Source: Allodiplogaster sudhausi
Lineage: Eukaryota; Nematoda; Chromadorea; Rhabditida; Diplogasteridae
Assembly (NCBI GenBank): GCA_945643635.1
Contig: CALZFC010000001.1
Coordinates: 9,272,501-9,336,500, forward strand
Direction of reading: 5' to 3'
Length of the DNA: 64,000 nt
A program made the position numbers and the translations under genes. The notes beneath the pieces were generated by a model. It had not been told where the DNA came from and made no database searches. It saw only the letters and a list, made by a program, of their open reading frames with translations. This document shows positions 13,142 to 25,735 of the stretch, piece after piece (position 1 is the stretch's first letter; every line of letters starts with the position of its first letter).

Positions 13142-14242
13142 TACTATCATAAATATAAAATATATGTCTTTCTTTATATGTTATTCGTTTTAGTTTTCTT
13201 ATAATTATGGGACAAGTGAAGAGTTGTTAGGCTACTTATGCATGTTTTTATGAGTATTCATCGTAACGGTCTGACAATGAGTATTTCCGCTTTAATTTGT
13301 CTCTGCCTGACTAGAAGCAGAGACTTCCATTTTGACCCACTTCAGATTGAGCGAACCCACGACATTGATATATATATGTATCAAGAACATTTAAATTTCC
13401 ACAGCCTGATTTTTCTCTTTGCTAATTTTTTTTTGCAATATTTTGTGTGACCGCGTATTATGCCTTCTGGAATGTGCTCCGGCTGATCTCGATTTCCTCA
13501 ATCATGTCTTGTGATACTCGTAAGTTTAGTTTTCTGTAAAAAATAATTATGAATATACTTCCTTTGACTCAAGGTAAAACTAGCGAAATCATGGTGAGAC
13601 TAGTTTTTGTTTATCTTGAATACTATTGTTCCCTTCTTTTCAAAAAGAACAAAACATCATTTCTTGAGATACAGAGCTCGGTTCCCCTTGAAAAAATCAC
13701 ACGATTCTACAATATTTTCTTCTACGGCAGCATGTTCGCTGGCCATCATAAGCGCAACATATTTCTGTAAATGTATCTTTATTTTATTATGCACAGTGAC
13801 GTCAGTCCAAAACTTCCTCATTCCATTAAGGCGACCTTGAAGTGAAGAAATGGCTAATTGAAGCTGCGAAATGTTTTGAAATTAAGAATCTTCTTCATCG
13901 CAAACTCCTTTATTCAAAACACTGCCATGAATCGCACGGTGCATATTCACATTGAGAAAAAGTGGGCATGTTTTGATATTAAGAAATAGGCTATATTCTT
14001 TTTATCGAATCAGACAAAAGCAACGTTCAGCACGTTTTAGTGAAGCTCCTTGTGAATAATCATGTTGAGAAAAAGTGTGAAGCTGATGCTATTTTATTTC
14101 TTTAAAATTCGGTAAGCTTATCTCAATTTGCTCATTCTCTCGCTCATAATTCAAATACTTTGGCACGTTCGGGCTTGCGCGAATTACTGCTTTAAGCTGT
14201 TATTTTCTAATTGTATTAAAAAATATGTCTACCATGCAATTT

Positions 14243-16555
14243 ATGATGCGATTGAGGCCCCTCGACTGGCAGCTTGTCCAATTCTACGTTATAGCAGGAG
14301 TCTCTCTCGCACTTGTCAGTTACATCTAAACATAAACTTAGCAAAAAATTACAATAACCTAAGAAATATGTTTCAGTAATTATTATTTAAACTCTAGCTC
14401 AATTTTCAATACAGGCGGGTTTGTTTGGACTTGTCACGAACGGACTCGGCTTGTGGACAGTATAGAAGTCGCCCTCTCTTCGCTCGGCCTTTGGCGTGCT
14501 CTGTCTCTCGCACTCCATTGCCAATGCAGGAATCTGTACCATTTTCATCGCGTGGTGTGCCCCTCTCGCTTTATTGTTAGATAGCTTAAGTGTTAATTTT
14601 TATCTTTTGATCGAGAAAAAGTCGAAAGGCACATGGCGAAGTAATGTCAGCAACCGTATTATGCATTCTGTTTCATGACCTTCTTTGCTGTTTAGCGACT
14701 TAATTAATACAAACGTCAAACCCTCATTTTAAGCGTGCGAGAGGACACCGATTACACGAGGGGCACACTCGGCAAGAAAGTTGGCCAGGTTACTACTCCG
14801 CAATCAACTTGTTATTTTAGTAATATTTCACAGAATATTCTATTTTCTTGCCTTTCAGCTAACGATTGTTTTCTGGGACGCGTGTATGCTTTCACATCTC
14901 GTCATCTCCATCAACAGGTTATTACGCTGGCTAATCCATAAAGAACTTCCAGGTTATCGAGCCTCATTTTTCAGATTTATGAGCATCTCATATCCGATGC
15001 GTTCCCAACCTCTTCACAATCCGTTCGACAGTGACAATTGCATTTCTGCACGCAGCGCCACACTTTTGGGGTGTGCTTGGAGCATTCTTATTTAATTGCT
15101 AAAATATTACTAAATATTAAAAAAATACGTGACCAAGACAATTTTATCTTACCAGTTTGTGAAATCTCTATTCAAGCATAAATGAGGACAATGCATTTCC
15201 TTGAGGATGAATTCCGATAAATATTCTGCAAAAAATTTCTTTGGTGCTCTGTCTTTCGTGAAGCATATCAAATATGGTTTCAATTTATCACCTTGCTGTT
15301 TGTCAAAGTTTAATGTGGACAATAAATAACAAAGTGTTTATAAGATTCTAACAAATTAGCTCTTTTGGACAAAGATGAATGGTACGGTGTAAAAAAAATT
15401 AATTCTTTGTTTAATCTTACTTCTAGGAAGGTGCAAAAAACCAAGAAAGGTACACGTCTTGTGTAAGAATTTTAAATACCACAAGAATCTTCTCCGTATT
15501 AAATTATGAATAAATATAAATTCAAGATAGAATTGAACAATTAGGAGAGGTTAAACAAAAGGTTAAACCCTAAAATCACAACTCCAAGGGCTATGGGATG
15601 ATCTACCTAGTCGATCAATACGGCGTTTATTGTTATATGTTTAACACCACAACTTTGCAGAGAATGCATGCTTCATGACATTCGATCCGGTTTTGTGGCT
15701 CTGGAACTATGCGCAGAGTGAATGTGGGCATGTACTCTTTCTCTACTCTGACTTTGCCGTCAGCAACGTCGTCTGCGGACTCATGCTAAGCATAGACTGT
15801 TTCACTCTTGTCAAACTGTGGCAGCACAGCAAGGTGATTGCTTAATTGTAAGAAATCTGTTTTTTTTTTTAAAAATATATTCTGATAATTAACGCAATTT
15901 TTTCTTGGAAGACCACCGATTTTCCAACGCTAAATGTTTGTTAAGAGTCAATTTTCATTGTAGAAACTATTTCGTTTTCAGAAACGTGGAGCTGATCGCA
16001 ATAGATCTGTGCAAGTCAAGTTCTTCGTTCAAGTGATGTTTCATTTTCATTTATGAAATTTGTAAAGAAGGAAGGATATTTTTGGTGATAGTTAGAATAT
16101 GTTTTAATGCAATATTCTTTCAGAGCCTGCTGCAAGGGCTGATCTTTCTCCTGTGCCTTCTTCTATTCTACTACGTCGCCGGATTTATGACCGAACGTTG
16201 GTCTCTCTTTGGCACTGCGACCATGGCATGGCTCCTTTGTTATGCTCTAGATGGGTTTGTTATTTCTTGCTTTTGGAAATCACATGTAGACAAATCACAC
16301 AATTTTAACCTCATTTTCAGACTAATCTTCAATGTTTTTCAAACACAACTTTGGATGCTTCCGCTTATTGGCCGCCACTTTCCAAGAAGTCCGGTCATGA
16401 AGAAAAGCGTCACTATGACACACGCCCCAATGTCTTCCGCTTCTTTCGCTGTCTCGCCACTTTTTACTAGTTTTATCTTTCATACAAATTTATGTGTCGT
16501 TTTGTTATGTTTGGTACAATCAAGAGAAGTTCTAAGTTACATCTGCATATTTTGA
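14243..16555 (+). pseudogene. Srx chemoreceptor copy 2, broken
   Basis: Exon 1 is 14243-14314 (ends YVIAGVSLAL) and exon 2 starts at 14415. Exon 2 has an in-frame TAG at 14463-14465 where the intact copy has a Tyr codon (V-Tyr-K-S). The exon near 14985-15075 has lost 2 nt and then 21 nt relative to copy 1, a net frameshift. The exon from 15662 is intact and reads ECGHVLFLYSDFAVSN. The last exon has slipped past the usual stop and reads on to 16555. These lesions differ from those of copy 1, so the two were lost independently. Confidence 0.88.
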
Positions 16556-16559
16556 ATGA

Positions 16560-17800
16560 GGAATCACAGTAAGACTCTGAGTATTCCCGCTTTAGTTGGG
16601 CTTCAATAGAAGCAGAGACTTCCAATTTAACCCACTTCATTACTGACTCATTAACATCAACAACATTTGAATTTACATACCCTCATTTTATTTTCTGTTA
16701 GCTCATATTTTGTTCAATGCCACAGAAGGCTGTTTGAATGATCCGCCGTCTGCCAAAATGATCAGCTTGAACTTCTCAATTCTCTCAATCTTCTCCTATG
16801 TTATTGTAAGATATCTTCAATCTAAAATGTTAAGCAATATTACTATTGTGTGGAGCAGACAACAAAAGTCCACAAGGGCATTACATTAATAAGGTAGTTG
16901 ATTTCAAAGGTTTGTATTTTTCAAAGACAACGAAACATCATTATTCGCTTCAATAATGAGGTCACATGATTTTTCCGCATTTTCATTCAATGCCTGAAAT
17001 CTTCTTCGCATCTTATTATTAGAACCAAAATGAAGTTAGCGAATGGCATTGAACAAATTAGCCTTGTAATATAAGAATATGCCTGTCGCTGCACACGCAA
17101 CGAAAACATTAAAGAGCGTTGAACAAACGTGCTTAGTGAAGCATATGATTTTCGAGACTTGCATTCCCTGAAAAAGCTATTTTCAAATGGGCGTTCTTAT
17201 TCACGCGATAACCGTGTTTTAACTTGCTGCGAAGCGGAAAGGATATGGTTTCCAGGTTTTTCGGAAAATATGTCAAAAACATGACATATCTTCGGGGCAA
17301 GGTTTCTCCCTTGTCGAGCAAAATAGTCTGGGTTGATGAGCAATATGCTATTACAACGTACGCAGCATACATTACGGAAGTCTGAACATTGACATCTTGA
17401 GCAATGTTTTAATTTCGCAGTTTTGATAAATACAACTGTCCTAATATCTGAAAGTGCCGTCGCGTGGGGTGTCAAGTTTCCCTTATTGTTAGCGAATTAA
17501 ATAGAAAATTAAATGCTCTAGTGTAGTCGAGGCAAAATTAGAACCTATTGTTGCTCCTCTTCCTCCTAGAATTCTTTCACTGAAGAAAAGCTTAATTGAA
17601 CGACGCTAGATTTTTGAAATTGTGAAAAGAGGTGGCGGTAGAAATTTTTCTGACAATCCTGAAATTCCGTGCACTCGATTGTAAAAGCCATTGACCTACA
17701 TACCTCTTCAGTTAAATATTCTTGTCAACGCATTATTCTGATTTTACTTCAATTCCGCATTTGATATTGATGACGTCATTTAGGACACGTGGCCTTCCTT
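16560..17800. other. Spacer between srx copies 2 and 3
   Basis: The first 200 bp resemble the sequence after copy 1 (about 13.2-13.45 kb), marking the tandem duplication unit. The remainder shows no gene. Confidence 0.5.
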
Positions 17801-17802
17801 TA

Positions 17803-20800
17803 ATGGAAAACTATGTAATAGCCGGACTATCGATCGCACTGGTTAGTTAAATCTTCCACCTATTTTCGGCACTTTATTTTTAAAATGTGAGAGGGATGTA
17901 TGTTTTTGCATCACAAATCTGGGTGATGAAATATTTACCTGCATAAACCAGAAACTGATCTTAAAATGCAGATTGGCCTGTTTGGCCTCTTCACGAATGG
18001 ACTCGGCCTCTGGACGGTGTACAAGTCGCCTTCTCTTCGCTCTGCCTTTGGCGTCCTCTGCATCTCGCATTCCATTGCGAATGCAGGAATGTGTGTCATC
18101 TTCTTCGCGTGGTGTGCGCCTCTCGCGCTCTTGTCAGTCAATTCATCATGTAATACTAACTTTTAGAAAAATTAATAGTTGTCGCATTGCACGTATAAGT
18201 GTATCGATAAAGTAAGTTCATTTATCCACATTATTTGCCATTTTACTTGCACAATTGTTTACATATGTTATCTTAAAATGCTCCTTTTCTAGTGTGAGAG
18301 AGCACACCGACTACACGAGCGGAACACTTGGCAAGAAAGTTGGCCAGGTTCGAACTGAAATACAACCCACTTTTTGCAATTACGTATAACGAGTTATTAT
18401 CGTTAGAGTTTTCTGATCTAGAATTTGTTTTCAGATAACAATTATGTTTTGGGACGCCTGTATGCTGTCGCATTTGGTCGTTTCTATCAACAGGTGAATT
18501 AGTTTTCATTTGCTAAAAGATGTCAGCCATATTATGCTTTACTGCTCGATGCAAATACGAACAGTCTGAACTGATTTTGTATTAATTTCTATGCCAACGT
18601 CACTTTTCTTGCCAGGTTCATCAGCATCTCCTTTCCAATGCGGTCAAGAAATCTCTTCACTATTCGCTCGACTACCATAATCATCTTCGCATTCTGGACA
18701 CTCGGATTTCTACATTCGATTGCGCACTTTTGGGGTATGTCTCGCAAAGACGTCTAATTTACTCTCTACTTGATAAAGAATTATTATTATAATAGTAGCC
18801 TGATAAAATAACAGATTCCGCGGCCCATGTCGTCTGTCTCATAATTCTTCTTCATTCCCTCCTTTTTTCTTTTGGCGTCTCTGTCTCTCATAACTTGGTG
18901 AAAATGGGATGCTAATTGGTCTGGTGGAGCAAAGATGCCTCCTGCACATTAGCACTCTTGTTTGTCATTCGAATACTTTGTGAGTGTACAGGCCAGAGCT
19001 CTATGGTACGCTGGAAAATGCAAATATTAAAAAGAGCGGCTGAGTTATATGAGGACGGACTTCCCCCTTCTTTTATCTTCGATCCCAAACTTATCAAAGT
19101 AGAGGAGAAATTAATTTCTCTTCGGATAGCCCCTTTAATTTGTAAATTATAAAAGATATCGATTACACACATAATGAATGACTCATGAACAAGTATACAA
19201 ACTTTCAAAAAAATGTTAAAAAATGTAGAGACCACCTGCTACATCACGTTCGACCCCGCCGGCTGGCTGTGGAACTATGCGCCAACTGAGTGTGGCTACA
19301 TTCTCTCTCAATATTCCGACTTTGCCGTAGGGAATGCCGTCTGCGCGCTAATGCTGCTTATTGATGTCGCCACTCTTGTGAGGCTTTGGCAGCACAGCAG
19401 GGTCATTATTGATTTTTGCCTTCCTCAGATTTTTCAACTTTATTATGATGATTATATAACCTTTCTTGCTTATTATTATGTCTAAATTTTTTTCTCGTTT
19501 CAGAATAAATTCCATTTACAGGGGCGAGGCACAGATCACAGTAGATCTGTGCAGGTTAAATTCTTTATACAGGTGAGCAGAAAGTAGCCCTTTATTTTTC
19601 ATAATTTCAAATGTAACACTTTCTATTTAGAGCCTTCTCCAAGGATTGATCTTTTTCCTGTGCCTTCTTTCCTTCTACCACATCGCTGGTTATATGACTG
19701 AACTGTGGTCGCTCTTTGCAACGGGGACATTGTCATGGGTCCTCTGCCACGCTCTTGATGGGTGAGCTTCTATTGATTGCAGAATCATTTAAGAGAGGAT
19801 GTCAGTAAGACTCGAGCAGGGCCCTATTATGACCTGCCCTAGGAATTTTTTTTTCGAATTTCTTTACCAAAATTGATTATAATATACAACTCGACGTGTT
19901 GAACACAATAGGCTGTATTTCAAAGGTGAAAAAACCCAGCACCGTAATCTTATAAATTCGATTGGTCATAAGTCGCTTCAAACTTATTATGAGACAACCA
20001 TCGAGCTATTATTGGATAGCTCATTGAACGGGCTTTAATTTGGAAGATATTTTCTAAAAATTTGAATTTAGCCCTAAAACACAACCCTAAACATTTTCGA
20101 AGGAGGTTTTTGGCCAAAATATGCATTTTGTGTTCATTTCCACAAAACCGCTCCAGCATATTCTTAAAGTGCTTGAAATTTGCTATAACATAGGTCTTTT
20201 TCAGAAAAATTGAAGGTCCCACACTTAGGTTCCTAAGCGCTTGAACATGATCCTGTTTAAATTGTAACACCGTGCAAGTGCATTCTTCGATCCATAACTG
20301 CGCTCAATGTCAATATTAAAAAATCGTAAGTATATCATCTAAGAGCTCTCACGTAGATCTTCAAATGTTACATACATTATTTTATTGAAAAGTTTCAATT
20401 TATATGAGAAATTTCGATATGTACAATTAGAAGGTTTAAAAAAACTACTTTAAAAAGATTTTCGCCTGTTGAAATATACATCATAAGAATGAGGATGAAA
20501 TTTGCTACAAGATGAACCCCTTTCAATGGAATTCCATGCATACGATCTTTTGTTATAAGCCATAAGAGTAGGATAACAAGGCGTTATAGAAAAACTGCAG
20601 AAAAAAAGGATTGGAATATTCTAATTCGAATAACCTAAAATGTGAATTCTTGGGAGAAATGACAGCGACGCTACTGGCACTAATTTCATGAATTATAACA
20701 AAAGATCGTATGCATGGAATTCCATTGAAAGGGGTTCATCTTGTAGCAAATTTCATCCTCTTTCTTATGATGTATGTTTCGACAGGCGAAAATGTTTTTA

Positions 20801-21978
20801 CAATAGTTTTTTAAACCTTCTAATTGTACATATCGAAATTTCCCATATAAATTGAAACTTTTCAATAAAAGTATGTATGTAACATTTGAAGATCTCCGTG
20901 AGCGCTCTTAGATGATCTACTTACGATTTTGTAATATTGACATTGAGCGCAGTTATGGATCGAAGAATGCGCTTGCACGGTGTTATAGTTTACACAGGAT
21001 CATGTTCAAGCGCTAAGGAACCTAAGTGTGGGATTTTCAATTCTCATGAAAAAGACATATGTTATAGCAAATTTCAAGCACTTTAAGAATATGCTGGAGC
21101 GGTTTTGTGGAAATGAACACAAAATGCATATTTTGGCCAAAAACCTCCTTCGAAAATGTTTAGGGCCGTGTTTTAGGGCTAAATTCAAAAGCCCGTTCAA
21201 TGAGCTATCCAATGATAGCTCGATGGTTGTCTAATAATAAGTTTGAAGCGACTTATGACCAATCGAATTTATAAGATTACGGTACTGGGTCTCGCGTGGA
21301 AAAATTTTTTCACCTTTCAAATACAGATTATTGTGTTCACCACGTCGAGTTGTATATTATAATCAATTTTGGTAAAGAAATTCGAAAAAAAAATCCTAGG
21401 GCAGGCCTTGATCGAACGATACTGACAGGCTCTCTTAAAGGAAGTATCCGGTGAATAATTATACAGTAGCGCTAGAGAACCAGTTTGAATGCGCGCGCTC
21501 ATAAAGTTGCCTGTCGCTCGGTCGAGAGAGCATGTGAAATAGGAGGGCGGCTATGACCTACCGTAGCTAATTCTCTACCCGCCAGTGTTCACGTTACTCT
21601 TGCTCAGAATGTAATGGAGGAAAATCGCTCAAACTTTCTGGATATATGTTTTCCGCCAAGATGAACTTATCCACATAGAACAAAACATACGTTCCCCGGA
21701 TACCTCCTTTAAATTCATGTCATTAACAATAAGCTTCTCTTTTCTTTTAAATATATTATACGAAAAAATCCCAAATTGTGAAATTGTGTAGTAATGCTTG
21801 CAAAATGAAGTGTGCCATGCTTACAGGCTAATCTTCAATATTTTTCAAACGCAACTTTGGATGTTGCCGCTAATTGGCCGTCGCTATCCGAAAAGTCCCC
21901 TCTTGAAGAAAGGATTTACAACGACTCAAGCTCCGATATCTACAGTATCATTCACCATCTCGCCCACTATTTATTAGC
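17803..21978 (+). CDS. Srx chemoreceptor, intact copy
   Basis: Seven-helix nematode chemoreceptor of class Srx, expected in the cilia of chemosensory neurons. Nine exons join in frame to about 312 residues: 17803-17841, 17972-18132, 18293-18347, 18435-18493, 18616-18734, 19229-19401, 19522-19572, 19631-19761 and about 21827-21977. Family signatures: SAFGVLCISHSIANAG in TM2, SHLVVSINR (NR motif) in TM3, RNLFTIRST loop, Cys before TM5 in APTECGYI, RSVQVKFFIQSLLQG before TM6, and WVLCHALDG followed by LIFNIFQTQLW in TM7. ATG at 17803 gives a short N-terminus, normal for the family. The last intron (about 2.07 kb) holds a foldback element and a MITE, and the intron before exon 6 holds a further 490 bp. 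It is the only member of the three-gene array without a break. Confidence 0.92.
19833..21405. mobile_element. Foldback (long inverted repeat) element in srx intron
   Basis: Two arms of about 720-790 nt in inverted orientation around a loop of roughly 100-150 nt near 20.6 kb. Outer ends pair CCTGCCCTAGGA with TCCTAGGGCAGG. Arms are near-identical over long stretches, for example GGAATTCCATGCATACGATC beside the loop. No transposase seen. The transcript could fold into a very long hairpin. Confidence 0.85.
21435..21712. mobile_element. MITE family B, copy 2
   Basis: About 278 bp, inverted relative to the copy at 5964-6247, with ends TTAAAGGAAGTATCCGG and CCGGATACCTCCTTTAA. Lies about 30 bp after the foldback element inside the same srx intron. 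Confidence 0.85.
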
Positions 21979-22208
21979 AAATATTAACACCGTGAAATAC
22001 ATTCATATGTTCTCCGTGTTGAAGTAGGATACTTTTATCCCGTTTTTTTAGTTGAAATTCGAACATGCGTTCAAATAAAGATGTCGAAAGAAAGTTTCAG
22101 CACATAGTTATTCAGATAATCTAGCTGCTTAATTGAGGTCTTGCTTTCCAATTTTGACCAGTCCAAAGTCACCGTTGTGCAGAAAGAAAGCTAAATACGT
22201 GATGCAAC

Positions 22209-23806
22209 CAGAGGTGTAAATGGGCCGGCCCGGCCCGGCCCGGCCCGGCCCGGCCCGGCCTGCCCGCGGGCCGGGCCGGCCCAATTTCCCAAGGGCCCGG
22301 GCCGGGCCGGGCCGGGCCGGGCCCAAGAAAAGTTGGGCCGGCCCGTAGGCCCGATTGGGCCCGATAGAAATAATAATGGAAATTTTGAAGCGGGCGAATT
22401 CGAACATTTTCAAACGTTTGCTCCGTCTGATTAGCAGTGTCCGAATTGAACCTGATATTAAACCTACTGTAACTTTCAATAACCGACTTTCGAAAACACG
22501 CGGCAAGAAGTATGCTCTGATGTGGTTCCCGTTTATTCTTTTATATGATGTTTGCTTTACTTATTTTAGATTAGTTGCGTATAAATATCTTCTTCAGGAA
22601 TGGCTGACGACCCTTTAACTGTCGACGACATTCCAGAAAGTGATAGGAAGATTCTTAGGAAAATTTTTGGTGAGGGTTTTCACAATTTTAAATTAATCTT
22701 GCAAAATAATATCATATCAAATTGTATTCTTGTGTTAATTGAAGGTAAGCAGTACGGAACTTCAAACCACACGAAAGAGCAGATTCAAGCCCTTGCAAAT
22801 GCTCAGCTGGATAAGCTGCTCTCTCGCGATTTCTTGTTCTTCCGGATCAGAAAGAAGGGCGCTGAAAACGACCCGGTAAAGCGCATCGACTACAGCTATT
22901 ATGGAGACGATCTTGCAGCAGTTTCAACCCAGTTGCTCGTTTGCATGCGATGCCGTCTGGTGATGCAGTGCGCACTTGCCCGGAGTGCGTACAAGTGTAT
23001 GCTGCGGAAGGAGGACGACGGAGTCATCTCGAAATTCCATCGAATGGCGACGCTGCTACATCCCAAGAGAAGGCAGCTGCGCAACCTTGCAACTGAATCT
23101 GAACGACGGGAGATTATCTTGTCCCTGAAGGACTTTGTTCGTGAGCTAGAAGGTAGAGATGCTGGTGGGAGTCAGCCGAAACCCCCGAAGCTCCCAAGAA
23201 CGGACTTTGATGATCTGGAAGTCTCTGGGGAAGATGTTGTATCTGAAGTTGACTCTTACCTCAGCGCAACTTTTAGCTTCCGCGATAAGGCTGGCAACAG
23301 CCATGACAACCCCTTGCTTGCTTGGAAAGAACGTGCATCTGATTTCCCACTGCTCTCTCGTGTTGTCTGCCAGTTGTTCTCCATTCCCGCATTAACAGCT
23401 TCGGCTGAGAGATCATTCTCTGATCTCAGAAATCTTGTCCCCGAGAAAAGAGAGACTATTGGTGCTGACGCTGTTTTCTCCTCACTTGTCATCCGTTCCT
23501 TGCTCAAGTTCGATCAAACTCTTAATGCTGGTTAATGTTTTTTCGTGCAACGCTCTGATCATTTCTCTTGTAATTTGACTTTATCATTGAACTAATAAAG
23601 TAGAACTGTTAAACTGAATAAAATTTTGCACGGCACTATACATAGTAGGAATTTTTGAAAATCGGGCTCAAACGGGCCCGCGGGCCGGGCCGGGCCGGGC
23701 CGGGCCCAAAATTCCAGGGCCCGGAAATTTCCGGCCGGGCCGGGCCGAGATTTAGGGCCCGACGGGCCGGGCTGGCCCAAAAAATTTGGGCCCGTTTACA
23801 CCTCTG
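22209..23806 (+). mobile_element. hAT transposon with partial transposase
   Basis: 1598 bp with perfect 12-bp terminal inverted repeats CAGAGGTGTAAA and TTTACACCTCTG, flanked by a perfect 8-bp target duplication GATGCAAC (22201-22208 and 23807-23814). Subterminal GGCCCGGCC arrays lie at both ends. A duplicated flank at 40175-40182 (GATGCAAT) shows the pre-insertion state. Confidence 0.96.
22600..23535 (+). CDS. hAT-family transposase, C-terminal part
   Basis: Open frame of 311 residues inside the hAT element. The end carries the classic hAT dimerisation region: NPLLAWKERASDFPLLSR, then FSIPALTASAERSFS. An upstream HRMATLLHPKRRQLRNLA segment fits the late RNase H-like domain. The BED zinc finger and most catalytic acidic residues are absent, so the protein is truncated and unlikely to be active alone. 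Residues encoded by about 22671-22743 may be a small intron retained in frame (GTGAGG to GAAG). The ATG at 22600 may not be the ancestral start. Confidence 0.88.
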   Translation: MADDPLTVDDIPESDRKILRKIFGEGFHNFKLILQNNIISNCILVLIEGKQYGTSNHTKEQIQALANAQLDKLLSRDFLFFRIRKKGAENDPVKRIDYSYYGDDLAAVSTQLLVCMRCRLVMQCALARSAYKCMLRKEDDGVISKFHRMATLLHPKRRQLRNLATESERREIILSLKDFVRELEGRDAGGSQPKPPKLPRTDFDDLEVSGEDVVSEVDSYLSATFSFRDKAGNSHDNPLLAWKERASDFPLLSRVVCQLFSIPALTASAERSFSDLRNLVPEKRETIGADAVFSSLVIRSLLKFDQTLNAG

Positions 23807-23814
23807 GATGCAAC

Positions 23815-25240
23815 TCAAAAGTTACGTGTGATGTTCCAAGAAAATTTCCATTCAATTCTTTTACGATTCGTGTGCTCGCTTTCTTTAAGCAAGACTGCAA
23901 AGGCATCGTGATTGTTTCTTTGTTAAAATTTGCAGCTAGTACGTATGTTCCTAGTCCACAGATCACTGTTCAGGTTCAAGAATAACTTTGCAAGTTCAAT
24001 AAGCTATCCGGGGAATAAATTACTTATCTCTTTATGGACGCATTCGCTTTGGCCGGAAACATCAACTTTTAAATTATCGTAATCAGTCCACACCAATCTG
24101 GCTTCATTTTCATGTGTGGAACATGTTCGGCTTCTTATGGTGGACAGGTGAAGGATGAGCAAGTAAGGACTATGGTGCCACGAGGGTATGGTCTTTTTCC
24201 AGTTTATTGTTAGGATAATGAACCGATTAATGAATTGGATCCGGTCGATGGAATTATCATCCGGTTCACTATATTGATTATATTCACTATAGATATTGAT
24301 CATTACCGTTATCCGACAAAAGCATCGCGACCTCTTAACTCCATGATTCATTGCGTTCACATTACATCGATTAAAAGTGAGAGTTGATAGGCCTCCTCCA
24401 AGACTAGTGCGAGGGATTGAAAGAGCTTGTATTCTTCGCCAGTGGCAACGGCTGAGGAATTTATAAAAAAATTTCCCGCACCCAGTCTTACGAAGCCTTT
24501 GGGATCACAATATATGACGAATTGAATATATGGAGAACAAATAACAATTGTTAAAAAAAACATTAACGCAAAATGTTGTACATGCACCCAAATTGTATGT
24601 AAAATACACCTATAGTTTTGCCTTCGGTGACATCACGAAAACTGCAGAATAAGTGAATCACTTGGATAGATCTTCAACTCGAAGAGAGGCAAGACCTGAC
24701 ACAATTATTTTTGATTTAGGTTTCAAATTTCTCTTCTTGAAATCTTTAAATCAGACACTTTACAGGCAGATATTAAATTTTCTGTAAATGCTTTGACTTG
24801 ACTAATAATGATGGTATCAGATTGTGGGAAAGATTATGTTATTGTATGCACAAAGATTCCGGCCTGCATACTTCAGCTCTTCCCACATGATTTTTTTCTT
24901 CTTATTCATTCATATCAAAAAATGACAAAGATAGTACAAGAGTTGGCCATTATCAGCTGTCATCTTTTTAATCAGGCTCAGAAGAGTAGTGGAGCTTGGT
25001 GCTGACTCAGCCTAACTGCGGCCAAGCTTCTGACAATTCTGACAATGAGTACTATCAGTGCCCCAACAGAGAAGATACAGCTACAAAAAGAAGCCTAAAT
25101 CTGGGAAGAAGGAAGAAAGGCGCTCCTCGGACGCGATCTCCTCTATCACTCCATCCCTTCCTACTCCGCCATGAGCAGTTCCAAGACAGGACAGCTCGTC
25201 CTTCAGGTAAACCCCAAGAAATTTCTCATTTCACTTTGAG
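23815..25240. other. Spacer between hAT element and M13 gene
   Basis: The first 200 bp, with 22087-22208, match 39990-40390 downstream of the second M13 gene: a shared duplicated flank. An exon-like stretch at about 25110-25206 ends with a donor (CCTTCAG|GTAAAC) and could be a 5' exon of the M13 gene, but its translation does not clearly match the family. Confidence 0.4.
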
Positions 25241-25244
25241 CAAT

Positions 25245-25735
25245 CATGAATACCGTATTTTATCCCCGGAGGAACTTTTTTCAATAAACATGCGAGGGAG
25301 GGCACTTTTAGAGGGATGCGTTCTACTGGAGGGAGTGGTACTATTTTTCGTGTGATACACTAACCAAAAGAGTTTGATGACAGCATTTTATTCTTTAAAA
25401 AAATCATTCAATAGAATCCTCGCTGGAATGTCCGCTTTTCACTGCAGCTTTTGAATTCACTGAGAAGAACATCCCATTCCTACTGGATCCATTCCTGCTA
25501 CATCTCGAGCTGAGTTACTAGACTATTAGAGAGAGGGCACTATTGAAGGGGGGGTGGTTCAACTAGAGACTAGAGGGAGGGGTACTATTTTCAATGGCAT
25601 TATCAGGTGGAGGGGTTATATAGGAAAATACGGTATTAGCCCAATTATGTACATACCGTATTTTTTCTATTAGTACCCCCCCCCCTTTATTTGAACCCCC
25701 CTCCAATAGTACCCCCCTCTGAAAATGCCATCGAA
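25245..25735. repeat. G/C-run inverted repeat with ATACCGTATTT ends
   Basis: Repeated GGGGGTACTATT-like blocks (about 25300-25640) are followed by a complementary CCCCC-rich arm (25660-25735). The motif ATACCGTATTTT or its complement marks the borders at about 25252, 25635 and 25656. Looks like a MITE cluster; the runs of 7-12 G/C could form quadruplexes. Confidence 0.6.

Noticed and set aside
18916..19152. 78-residue frame in an srx intron
   Set aside because: Inside a well-defined intron, no family recognised; possibly a transposon scrap but not demonstrable.
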